Source of the DNA: Jeongeupia sp. HS-3
GTDB taxonomy: Bacteria > Pseudomonadota > Gammaproteobacteria > Burkholderiales > Chitinibacteraceae
Reading direction: 5' to 3'
Length of the DNA: 64,000 nt
NCBI RefSeq assembly: GCF_015140455.1
Contig: NZ_AP024094.1
Location: 930,001-994,000 of the forward strand
The notes under the pieces are model-generated. The model had not been told where the DNA came from and did no database searches. It saw only the letters and a list, made by a program, of their open reading frames with translations. The position numbers and the translations under genes were made by a program. Positions 11,637-19,235 of this stretch are shown piece after piece (the stretch's first letter is position 1; every line of letters starts with the position of its first letter).

Positions 11637-13331
11637 ATGCCGCAAGTCCGTGCACGTACCGTCTCGTCCGAGCTGCAGCAGCGGCTGATCGCCGATGGCA
11701 TGAGCGAACTGGAAGCGCGCTTGTACGCCGCTCGCGGTATCGCCTCGCCCATCGAGCTGGAACACGAGTTCAAGCATCTGCTGCCGTTTACCAGCATGAA
11801 GGGCATCGCCGCTGCCGCCAAGCGTCTGGCCGATGCGATCGCCAAACGCGAGCGCTTGCTGATCGTTGCCGATTACGACGCCGATGGCGCGACCGCGTGC
11901 AGCGTCGGGCTCAAGGGCTTGGCGATGCTCGGCGCGGTGGTCGATTTCGTCGTGCCCAACCGTTTCGAGTACGGTTACGGGCTGACGCCGGAAATCGTCG
12001 AGCTGGCCGCAACCAAATCGCCCGACCTGATCGTCACGGTGGACAACGGCATTGCCAGCGTCGCCGGTGTGGCCGCCGCCAAGGCGCGCGGCATCGATAT
12101 TCTGGTGACCGATCACCACCTGCCCGGCGATGTGCTACCCGATTGTCTGATCGTCAACCCGAACCAACCCGGCTGCGAATTTCCGAGCAAGAACCTCGCC
12201 GGTGTCGGGGTGATGTTCTACGTGCTGCTGGCGCTGCGCGCCGAACTGCGCGAACGCGGTGCCTTTGCCAGTGCTACCGAGCCGAATCTGGCGACACTAC
12301 TCGATCTGGTTGCACTGGGCACGGTGGCCGACGTGGTCAAGCTCGACGCCAACAACCGCATTCTGGTCGAGCAGGGACTGAAACGGATGCGCGCCGGCCG
12401 CGCCAGTGCCGGGGTGATGGCGCTGTTTCAGGCGGCCGGGCGCAATCCGGCCAAGGCGAGCTGTTTCGATCTCGGCTTCACCCTTGGTCCGCGGCTGAAC
12501 GCGGCTGGCCGGCTTGACGATATGAGCTTCGGCATCGCCTGCCTGTTATCAACGTCGGAAGACGATGCCTTGCCGCGCGCGCGCGAGCTGGATCAGCTCA
12601 ACCGCGCCCGCCGCGATATCGAGGCCGGCATGCGCGAAGAGGCCGAAATCGCGCTGAAGAGCATTGCGGTCGAGGCGAACTACTGCATCGCGCTGTACCG
12701 GCCGGACTGGCATCAGGGCGTGATCGGCATCGTCGCCTCACGGGTGAAGGAACGCTACAACCGGCCGACCATCGTGTTCGCCGATGCCAGCGAGACCGAA
12801 ATCAAGGGCTCGGGGCGATCGATTCCAGGGCTGCATTTGCGCGATGCGCTCGATCTGGTCTCGAAGCGCCATCCGGATCTGATCGTCAAGTTTGGCGGCC
12901 ATGCGATGGCAGCGGGGCTGAGCCTGCGCCCGGACGATTTCGGCCGTTTTCAGGCCGCGTTCGAGACGGTGTGCCGCGAGCTGATGGATGAGTCGGCGCT
13001 GGAACGCATCATCGAAACCGACGGCGAGTTGTCGGCGGGCGATTTTTCGTTCGCCACCGCCGAGCGGATCGAGAAGCAGGTGTGGGGGCAGGGTTTCCCG
13101 GCTCCGCTGTTCCAGGGGCATTTCCGCGTGCTGGAGCAGCGCGTGGTGGGCGAGCGCCATCTCAAGGTCAAGCTCGCCAACGATCACGGCATGGTGCTCG
13201 ACGGCATCCGTTTCCAGCACCCGGACCCGCTGCCGCGCGATGTGCAGGCGGCGTACAGCCTGTCGGTGAATGAATTTCGCGGCGAGCGGATTTTGCAGGT
13301 GATGCTGGACTACGTTGAAGCAAGTGCCTGA
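11637..13331 (+). CDS. recJ: single-stranded-DNA-specific exonuclease RecJ
   Basis: 5'-3' ssDNA exonuclease of recombination and mismatch repair. The ATG at 11637 (MPQVRARTV) gives 564 residues, normal for RecJ, and directly follows the upstream stop. An in-frame ATG at 11562 lies inside the previous gene. DHH-family motifs are present in order: ADYDADGATA, TVDNGIAS, TDHHLPG and the ALGTVADVV segment. The DHHA1/OB part follows with HQGVIGIVASRVKERY and GSGRSIPGLHLRDAL, and FGGHAMAAGLSL. Confidence 0.96.
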   Translation: MPQVRARTVSSELQQRLIADGMSELEARLYAARGIASPIELEHEFKHLLPFTSMKGIAAAAKRLADAIAKRERLLIVADYDADGATACSVGLKGLAMLGAVVDFVVPNRFEYGYGLTPEIVELAATKSPDLIVTVDNGIASVAGVAAAKARGIDILVTDHHLPGDVLPDCLIVNPNQPGCEFPSKNLAGVGVMFYVLLALRAELRERGAFASATEPNLATLLDLVALGTVADVVKLDANNRILVEQGLKRMRAGRASAGVMALFQAAGRNPAKASCFDLGFTLGPRLNAAGRLDDMSFGIACLLSTSEDDALPRARELDQLNRARRDIEAGMREEAEIALKSIAVEANYCIALYRPDWHQGVIGIVASRVKERYNRPTIVFADASETEIKGSGRSIPGLHLRDALDLVSKRHPDLIVKFGGHAMAAGLSLRPDDFGRFQAAFETVCRELMDESALERIIETDGELSAGDFSFATAERIEKQVWGQGFPAPLFQGHFRVLEQRVVGERHLKVKLANDHGMVLDGIRFQHPDPLPRDVQAAYSLSVNEFRGERILQVMLDYVEASA

Positions 13332-13343
13332 GTTGGCTGGTGG

Positions 13344-13577
13344 CTATTTGCACTCGATGGTGATGGCGTAGACGTCATCGGTTTCATGCGGATTGCCGAT
13401 CAGGCCGTAGCCCTTGGGGCAGAGGTCGTGTGCCTCGTCATAGGTTTTGGCGGCGTTGCCGGTTTCGATGTGATGGACCGGTTTGCCGTTGGGGCCGAAT
13501 TCGGCGGTGTCGACCGAGGCGCAGCCGGCGAGCCAGGCGCTTGCCAAGGCAGCGATGAGAAGAAGTGCTTTTTTCAT
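13344..13577 (-). CDS. small putative lipoprotein
   Basis: 77 residues from the ATG at 13577. It has a classical signal peptide MKKALLLIAALASAW, then the lipobox LAGC with the acylated cysteine at residue 19, so it is expected to be membrane anchored. The mature part is about 58 residues with two further cysteines (DLCPKGYGL and the terminal ECK) that could form a disulfide. I do not recognise the family with certainty. It converges on recJ with only 12 bases between them. Confidence 0.7.
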   Translation of the reverse strand: MKKALLLIAALASAWLAGCASVDTAEFGPNGKPVHHIETGNAAKTYDEAHDLCPKGYGLIGNPHETDDVYAITIECK

Positions 13578-13712
13578 GGTGTGATCCGGATTGACGCGGG
13601 TTCGCGCCGGGTTTGAAGGAATTGTCTTTGGTTTTTGTTGTTGTGAACAACTGAAATAATGACGGTGCCGTGATGCCCGCGATGAGCGGGTTGCACGGCC
13701 GGAGTAGACGGG

Positions 13713-13985
13713 ATGAGGTGGCACAAGGACACATTGGCGAAGGTCTGCCGATACAGTGTATTGGGCGGTGTGGCATCGCTTTCGGGCTGCGCCGTGGTCA
13801 CTGTCACCAGTGCCGTGGTCGGCACCGCAGTGTCGGTTACGACCACGGCGGTGGGGCTGGCGGTTGACGGCACGGTGGCCGCAGGCAAGGGCGTTGTTGC
13901 GGTCGGCGGCATGGCGGCCGATGCGATGTCGTCCAAGCCGAGCGCCAGCGAAGCCAGCGCCGTATCGGTGCGGCCATCGCCATGA
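13713..13985 (+). CDS. small lipoprotein-like protein
   Basis: 90 residues. A basic N-terminus is followed by a hydrophobic stretch and the lipobox-like LSGC (cysteine 26), then a Val/Thr/Ala/Gly-rich low-complexity segment and an Ala/Ser-rich end. It resembles short conserved proteobacterial lipoproteins of unknown role. The stop overlaps the next gene's ATG by four bases (ATGA), so the two are translationally coupled and may act together at the cell surface. Confidence 0.6.
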   Translation: MRWHKDTLAKVCRYSVLGGVASLSGCAVVTVTSAVVGTAVSVTTTAVGLAVDGTVAAGKGVVAVGGMAADAMSSKPSASEASAVSVRPSP

Positions 13986-15259
13986 AGCAAAATCCAGTGC
14001 TGTCGCGCTGGCTTGTGGTTGCTGCGATGCTGTGCGCCGCGAGCGCGATGGCCGGCACGGTCATGACGCCGGCCGAAGCGCATGCGCTGGGTGACACCGC
14101 GTGCACACCGCTGAAAAATGGCCTGCTTGATTGCCAGCAGATCGCCGCGCCAGTGCCGCCGCCGGCATCCGACCCGTCGATCCGGCCGCTCGATCCGATG
14201 TTCGCGCCGACGACGCAGGCTTTCCCGCCGCCGCAAGCCGATGCGCCGATGCTGCCGAGCTTCGATCCGATTCCGTCGCAACTGAAGGGCGATACCGTGG
14301 CGATCGGCTGGGATATCGGTTTCGGCACGCCGGCGAGCTGGTGGGAAGTGCTCGACAACGATGCGTTGCGGCTGAAATCGCACAACTTTGTTCAGCGCCC
14401 GCTCGGTGCCGCGCCGCTTGGCGAGAATATCGTCGCCAGCGAGGGGATGATCGTGCAGGGCGGCACCGTGTCGCTCTCGGTGCAGAGCGGCGTCTACCGG
14501 CTAGGGCCGCTGAAGCCGGGGCGGCATCTGATCGAAGTGCGCCTGTGCAATCCGGACGTCGATGGCAAGCCCTTGTGCAACGGCAAGACGTTCGAAACCT
14601 GGGTGGGTGGCAACGGTGAGACCGGCGTTCAGCCCGATAAGCCGCAACTGGACTGGATTCCGCAGATCACCACCGGCGAACCGCTCAATGTGGGCTGGAA
14701 CCTCTGGTGGGGGCAGCCCGGCAGCTACTGGCAGTTGCTTGATGACAAGCAGGTGCTGTTCGAATCGCACGAATTCAGCGAGCAGGGCGAGCGTAGCCAG
14801 TCCGGCCAGACGGTATTGAAAGGCTTGGCGTCGGGCAAGCACAGCCTGCAGGTAAGGCTGTGCAACGCGCTGCAATGCGCCGACAGCGATCCGTCGCCGG
14901 TTGAAGTCTTGCTGCCGGCCGAGTCGCCATCCAGGCCGATGCTGGCTTTGTTGCCGCTGGCCGACGAACAGTGGTTGTTGCGCTGGTCCTTGCCGAAGTT
15001 CAGTCAGACGGCCAAACCAACCGACTGGCAGCTGCTCGATGCCGATGTCCCGGCCGTACTGCTGCACGAGCGTGCGGTGCGCGTGTGTCAGGTGCCCGCC
15101 GGTGCGCAGCAGTTGGTGACGAGCTATTGTGGCGAAACGCGCATGGCCCAAAGCGCGCTGCCCAAGCAGTTGCTGCTGCGGGTCTGTGCCGGCCAGCGTT
15201 GCATCGATAGCGATACAGTGCCGGTAGTGATGCTGCTGGCGACACCGGAGCTCGAATGA
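13982..15259 (+). CDS. secreted protein with three chitinase-A N-domain-like modules
   Basis: 425 residues with a Sec signal peptide (cleavage after SAMA, residue 24) and a Pro-rich linker at residues 55-100. Three related Ig/FnIII-like modules follow at about residues 105-208, 234-311 and 331-418. Module 2 (VGWNLWWGQPGSYWQLLDD, then SLQVRLCNALQCADSDP) closely resembles the N-terminal domain of Serratia-type chitinase A (SWNLWNGDTG, then VALCNADGCTASD). Module 1 repeats the pattern as IGWDIGFGTPASWWEVLDN and EVRLCNPD. Module 3 repeats it as LRWSLP and RVCAGQRCIDSD. No glycosidase or other catalytic domain is present. A chitin- or carbohydrate-binding role is inference from this similarity. 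Confidence 0.65.
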   Translation: MKQNPVLSRWLVVAAMLCAASAMAGTVMTPAEAHALGDTACTPLKNGLLDCQQIAAPVPPPASDPSIRPLDPMFAPTTQAFPPPQADAPMLPSFDPIPSQLKGDTVAIGWDIGFGTPASWWEVLDNDALRLKSHNFVQRPLGAAPLGENIVASEGMIVQGGTVSLSVQSGVYRLGPLKPGRHLIEVRLCNPDVDGKPLCNGKTFETWVGGNGETGVQPDKPQLDWIPQITTGEPLNVGWNLWWGQPGSYWQLLDDKQVLFESHEFSEQGERSQSGQTVLKGLASGKHSLQVRLCNALQCADSDPSPVEVLLPAESPSRPMLALLPLADEQWLLRWSLPKFSQTAKPTDWQLLDADVPAVLLHERAVRVCQVPAGAQQLVTSYCGETRMAQSALPKQLLLRVCAGQRCIDSDTVPVVMLLATPELE

Positions 15260-15424
15260 GTTTTCCGGTTTGCCGATGGCCATGACTTGGATCGGCTAGC
15301 CCGGGGGCGATGACGTTGCCTGCGAAGTGGACTGCATAGAGATCACAGCGTTTTTAACCTTTGCCGATCACATCCGCGGGCGGCGAACGCCGTCTGCGGG
15401 TGCTGATCAGGCCGGCATGCGTCC

Positions 15425-16807
15425 TCAGCCCGGCCGGATGTTCTGGTTGACGCGGAAAAGGTTGCCCGGATCGTACTTGCGCTTCACTTGGGCGAGGCGG
15501 TCGTAGTTCGGGCCGTAGGCGGCGCGGATGCGATCGCCTTCGTCGGCGGTGAGAAAATTCACGTAAACCCCGCCGCTGGCGAAGGGGGCCGATGCCTTGA
15601 AGAAGTCTCGCGCCCAGCCGATGCAGCGCGCGTCGTCGGCCGGCTCGTCCCAGCGGCCGTGAACGTTCATCACGAACTGCGCGTCGCGGTGGGCGTAGGC
15701 CGCTGCGTCGGGCGCCGGCTTGGTCGTGGCACCGCCGACGGCGCCAAAGAAGATTTCGCACTGGGGCAAGGGCAGTTTTATGATGTATTCGATGACGGCG
15801 TCGAACAGCCCGTCATCCAAGGTCGAGAAATTGTGGGACTTCCAGTAATTGCGTGCGCCGAAGGTCAGAAGCGGGTCGAAGGCCTGTTGCCAGGCGGTGT
15901 ACGGCTGGACGCCGACGTGCTCACCGAGTGGCATGCCGAGCTTGCGCAGGGGCTCGATTAGCGGTTCACCCTGCTTCGGGTCACCCGCGTAGAGCAGGGC
16001 GAGCACGATGATTTCCTTGCCGTGTGTCTCGACGGGGAGAAATGGCAGCGGCGGCGCCTGGCGCAGGATGGCCCACACGGAGAGCTCGTCCGGCGCCTTT
16101 GCGGCGAATTCCCGATACTGTTGCAGTACCGATTTTGCTTCGGAGATCGGGTAGACGATCAGGCCGCTCAGTAAGTCGGGGCCAACGGGGTGGAGACGGA
16201 ATTCGAAGCGGGTGACGACGCCGAAATTCCCGCCGCCGCCGCGCAGCGCCCAGAAGAGGTCGGGGTGTTCGGTGGCGCTGGCGTGCACCACTTCGCCGGC
16301 GGCGGTGACGACCTCGGCGGATTCGAGGTTGTCGATGGTCATGCCGTACTTGCGGCTGAGCCAGCCGAAGCCGCCGCCCAGCGTCAGCCCCGCGACGCCG
16401 GTGGTGGAATTGATGCCGAGCGGCGTCGCGAGGCCGTGAGCCTGAGTCGCGGCGTCGAGATCCGCGAGCGTGGCGCCGCCTTCGATCATCACGCGGCGCG
16501 TGCCGGGATCAACGCTAGCGGCCTTCATCTGCGAGAGATCGACGACGATGCCGTCGTCGCACATCGCGTTGCCGGCGATGTTGTGCCCGCCGCCACGGAC
16601 GGCGAGCAGGAGCCCATTGTCCCTGGCGAAGTTCACCGCGAGCACGACGTCCGGCGTCGTGCTGCAGCGAGCGATGATCGCTGGGTGTTTGTCGATCATC
16701 GCGTTCCAGATTTTGCGCGCGCTTTCGTACGCATCGTTGCCCGGAAGAAGAATCTCTCCGCCGAAGCTGCGTTTCAACGCCTCGATTTTCGTCGCCAATA
16801 TCGTCAT
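15425..16807 (-). CDS. FAD-binding oxidoreductase, berberine-bridge-enzyme type
   Basis: 460 residues. An FAD-binding PCMH-type domain contains RGGGHNIAG, in which H75 is the residue usually linked covalently to FAD, and TGVAGLTLGGGFGWLSRKYG. A C-terminal BBE domain (YDPGNLFRVNQNI) completes it. The cysteine that gives bicovalent flavinylation in some members is absent from the GGGFGWLSRKYG region, so linkage is probably through His only. The ATG at 16807 is chosen because GGAAG sits just upstream. A GTG three codons earlier overlaps that site. Substrates of the family include sugars and alkaloids, and none can be named here. There is no signal peptide. Confidence 0.85.
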   Translation of the reverse strand: MTILATKIEALKRSFGGEILLPGNDAYESARKIWNAMIDKHPAIIARCSTTPDVVLAVNFARDNGLLLAVRGGGHNIAGNAMCDDGIVVDLSQMKAASVDPGTRRVMIEGGATLADLDAATQAHGLATPLGINSTTGVAGLTLGGGFGWLSRKYGMTIDNLESAEVVTAAGEVVHASATEHPDLFWALRGGGGNFGVVTRFEFRLHPVGPDLLSGLIVYPISEAKSVLQQYREFAAKAPDELSVWAILRQAPPLPFLPVETHGKEIIVLALLYAGDPKQGEPLIEPLRKLGMPLGEHVGVQPYTAWQQAFDPLLTFGARNYWKSHNFSTLDDGLFDAVIEYIIKLPLPQCEIFFGAVGGATTKPAPDAAAYAHRDAQFVMNVHGRWDEPADDARCIGWARDFFKASAPFASGGVYVNFLTADEGDRIRAAYGPNYDRLAQVKRKYDPGNLFRVNQNIRPG

Positions 16808-16901
16808 GTCTTCCACCTTCGCCGTGCATTGGGCTGGTAGCGCTCAACGTTCAAAGCTGCGCAGTGCGTCGTGTCCCGCTGAGCGCGGTGTCAGGCGGAT
16901 T

Positions 16902-17207
16902 TCACGCCCACTTCTTGCCAAGCTCATCCAGGCCCGCTTTCTGTAAATCCTCCGGGCTCATCAGAATGCGGAATTTGCAATCGGCCTCGAAATTGAGGAA
17001 GAACGGCTCGGCAAAGAAGGGCACATCCGATGGCGTTTGGACGTTAACAACGAAGATGCCACCGCGTTTGCCGTCTTGTTCGGTGAAATAGGCCGTCTCT
17101 GGCTTGATGGCTTCGAGAATGCGCCCGATGATCTCGCCCGCTTTTCCGTTCCTGACGAGGGTGTTGAAAGGCTCGACCGGGAATTCGACCGCAAGTAGCA
17201 TTTTCAT
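16902..17207 (-). CDS. small conserved protein of unknown function
   Basis: 101 residues from the ATG at 17207, which has a strong GGGAGGTC Shine-Dalgarno. It is soluble, with KMLLAVEFPVEPFN at the start, FTEQDGKRGGIFVVNV in the middle and a conserved-looking end (MSPEDLQKAGLDELGKKWA). Similar proteins occur in soil proteobacteria, sometimes mislabelled as pantothenate synthetase. The shape suggests a ferredoxin-like alpha/beta barrel fold. It lies just upstream of the FAD oxidase on the same strand with 94 bases between. Confidence 0.7.
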   Translation of the reverse strand: MKMLLAVEFPVEPFNTLVRNGKAGEIIGRILEAIKPETAYFTEQDGKRGGIFVVNVQTPSDVPFFAEPFFLNFEADCKFRILMSPEDLQKAGLDELGKKWA

Positions 17208-17409
17208 CTGATGACCTCCCGCGGCAGTTGAAGGGGGGTGCCGCACACGCCTGGGAGATGCGCCAGAACGGGCGCACCGCTTTGATCAATATATGGATGC
17301 AGCACGCCGCGATGATCTATTTGTCGCCATCGGCCGGACTGTCGGCGGTGTTCGGGCAAATCAGGTCGAACAGGATCGTGACCGCTCAAACAATGAGCCG
17401 TTCGGGGGT

Positions 17410-17760
17410 CTAAGGCCGCTGCGTCTGTCCGCCTGTTTCCACGCTCGCCGGCGCGGTGAAGAAAGTGCCGCGTGCGGTGGCGATGTAATCGGCTTCGAAC
17501 GCCATCAGGCTCACCAGCACCAGCAAGCAGAGCGGCGGCACCAGGATCGCGCAGACGAGGGCGAGCCGCTCCCACGCCATGTGCATGAATACGCAGACGA
17601 TCAGCCCCGCCTTGTACAGCATGAAGGTCATGATCAAGGTCCAGCGTAGCGCGCCTTGGACTTGAAAGTAATCGACCAGATAGGAGAAGGCGCTGAGGAC
17701 GAAGAGCAGCCCCCAGACTGTCAGGTACAGGCTGAGCGGATGTTGTTGACCGTGTTCCAT
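17410..17760 (-). CDS. cytochrome c oxidase subunit IV
   Basis: 116 residues with three predicted membrane helices (about 15-35, 45-65, 72-92). The pattern YLTVWGLLFVLSAFSY / LIMTFMLYKAGLIVCVFMHM is typical of prokaryotic subunit IV (CyoD/CtaF type). The ATG at 17760 has a GGAGGGCC Shine-Dalgarno. It is the last gene of the minus-strand oxidase operon, set apart from subunit III by a gap that holds an inverted repeat. Confidence 0.8.
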   Translation of the reverse strand: MEHGQQHPLSLYLTVWGLLFVLSAFSYLVDYFQVQGALRWTLIMTFMLYKAGLIVCVFMHMAWERLALVCAILVPPLCLLVLVSLMAFEADYIATARGTFFTAPASVETGGQTQRP

Positions 17761-17814
17761 GATGGCCCTCCTGATTGGCAATCTGACAAGTGCCGGTCAA
17801 GCGTTTAACGTCGC

Positions 17815-17904
17815 GCACAAAACGCCGATGGCAAGGCGTGCGAGGCGCAGACAGTACAAATGGGTACGGCAAGCGAGCACAACGCAGCAAGCGGCGTTTT
17901 GTGC
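17815..17904. repeat. 90-bp element bounded by 12-bp inverted repeats
   Basis: GCACAAAACGCC (17815-17826) and its exact complement GGCGTTTTGTGC (17893-17904) bound a sequence that itself contains the palindromic GTAC-AAATGG-GTAC. It fills the gap between the two oxidase genes and resembles intergenic REP- or MITE-like palindromes. I see no second copy in this window. Confidence 0.5.
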
Positions 17905-17911
17905 ACTGCGT

Positions 17912-18643
17912 TCACCACAGGTAAAAGAACGCGAAGATGAATACCCAGACCAGATCGACAAAGTGCCAGTACAGGCCGGCGATTTCGACCCGGTTTGCAT
18001 CGCTCAGGCTTTCATCACCGCCATCACCCCGAGGTTCATCGCGGCGTGCCTCGGCGTTGCGCTTGAGCAAGCGCGTGGCGACGGTGGCGAGGTAAATCAC
18101 CCCGGCGCTGACGTGCAGGCCGTGAAAGCCGGTGATCATGAAAAAGCACGCGCCGAACTGCGCCGCGCCGAGCGGGTTGCTCCACGGGCGCACGCCTTCC
18201 GCGATCAGCTTGGTCCATTCGAACGCCTGCATGCCGACGAATAGGGCACCCAGCGCGGCGGTAGCCAGCATCAGCGCGGCGGCGCGGGCCCGTTCGCGGC
18301 GATAGGCGAAGTTCACCGCCATCGCCATCGTGCCGCTGCTGCTGATCAGCACGAAGGTCATGATGGCGATCAGCAGCAATGGCAGCTTGCTTGCGCCGAT
18401 CTGCAGCGCGAACACCTCGCTCGGGTTGGGCCACGGCTCGGCGGTGGTCATGCGCACAGCCATATAGCCGCTGAGGAAGATGCCGAAGACGAAGGTGTCG
18501 GACAGCAGGAACACCCACATCATCGCCTTGCCCCAGGGCACCTTGAATGCCTCACGGTCGGCGGACCAGTCGGCGGCAAGGCCGCGCACGCCGGATGGCG
18601 CGGTGGTCTCGGCGGTGGCGGGGGAAGGCGTTGACTGGGGCAT
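17912..18643 (-). CDS. ctaE: cytochrome c oxidase subunit III
   Basis: 243 residues with about five membrane helices. Hallmarks are FMITGFHGLHVSAGVIYL and the C-terminal YWHFVDLVWVFIFAFFYLW, both conserved in subunit III. The N-terminal ~35 residues are hydrophilic. It stabilises the catalytic core of the inner-membrane oxidase. In the operon it follows a second, shorter subunit III homologue. Confidence 0.92.
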   Translation of the reverse strand: MPQSTPSPATAETTAPSGVRGLAADWSADREAFKVPWGKAMMWVFLLSDTFVFGIFLSGYMAVRMTTAEPWPNPSEVFALQIGASKLPLLLIAIMTFVLISSSGTMAMAVNFAYRRERARAAALMLATAALGALFVGMQAFEWTKLIAEGVRPWSNPLGAAQFGACFFMITGFHGLHVSAGVIYLATVATRLLKRNAEARRDEPRGDGGDESLSDANRVEIAGLYWHFVDLVWVFIFAFFYLW

Positions 18644-18662
18644 GATGATGACCTCTGCGAGC

Positions 18663-19235
18663 TTACCCGCTGCCGCAAATGGCCTGCAGCGTGGCCGGCG
18701 GAATCAGGAACAGCACGCCGTACAGCAGCAGCCAGACCAGCAGCAGGAAGTGCCAGTAGCGTGCGCACAGGCGCGCTCCCAATGCGACATCCGCACCGCA
18801 CCGCGCACGGGCCAGCAGTACGCCCAGTGCGACCAGCCCGCCAAGTACATGCAGTCCGTGCATGCCGGTGAGCAGGTAGAAAAAGCTGTTGGCCGGATTG
18901 CCCGCCACCAAAAACCCAAGCGCGTGCAGCTGCTGCCAAGCGACGAGCTGGCCGGCCAGAAAGGCGCAGCCGAACAGGCTGCCGAGCCAGAGCGCGGTCT
19001 TGTCGCGCGGGCGCATCACAGCCCAATGCAGCGAGATGCTGGCGAGCAGCAACGCCAGCGTGTTCCAGCGCAACAGCGCCGGCTCGGGCGGGCGTAGCCA
19101 GTCCGGGCTGACCGACCGCACCGCGTAGGCCTGGATGAACTGCAGGAACAGCACCGTGATCACGGCGAGCAATACCCACAGGCCGAGGCGGGCGGCGGCG
19201 TCCGGTTGGTTCGGGCGGGTGGCGGCCTGGTTCAT
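18663..19235 (-). CDS. second cytochrome c oxidase subunit III-like protein
   Basis: 190 residues with about five membrane helices. The motifs FFYLLTGMHGLHVLGGLVALG and YWHFLLLVWLLLYGVLFL match the end of subunit III, so it is a divergent paralogue of the next gene. The ATG overlaps the subunit I stop by four bases. An operon with II, I and two III-like proteins resembles the alternative aa3 oxidase operon coxMNOP described in Bradyrhizobium. That comparison is from memory of gene order. Confidence 0.85.
   Translation of the reverse strand: MNQAATRPNQPDAAARLGLWVLLAVITVLFLQFIQAYAVRSVSPDWLRPPEPALLRWNTLALLLASISLHWAVMRPRDKTALWLGSLFGCAFLAGQLVAWQQLHALGFLVAGNPANSFFYLLTGMHGLHVLGGLVALGVLLARARCGADVALGARLCARYWHFLLLVWLLLYGVLFLIPPATLQAICGSG

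Noticed and set aside
9935..11845. 636-codon minus-strand frame across tcdA, the RpfE-family gene and recJ start
   Set aside because: It crosses three real genes on the opposite strand and has no signal of its own.
17208..17409. Possible gene remnant between the small conserved protein and subunit IV
   Set aside because: Short frames on both strands have stops and no convincing similarity. Nothing can be supported.
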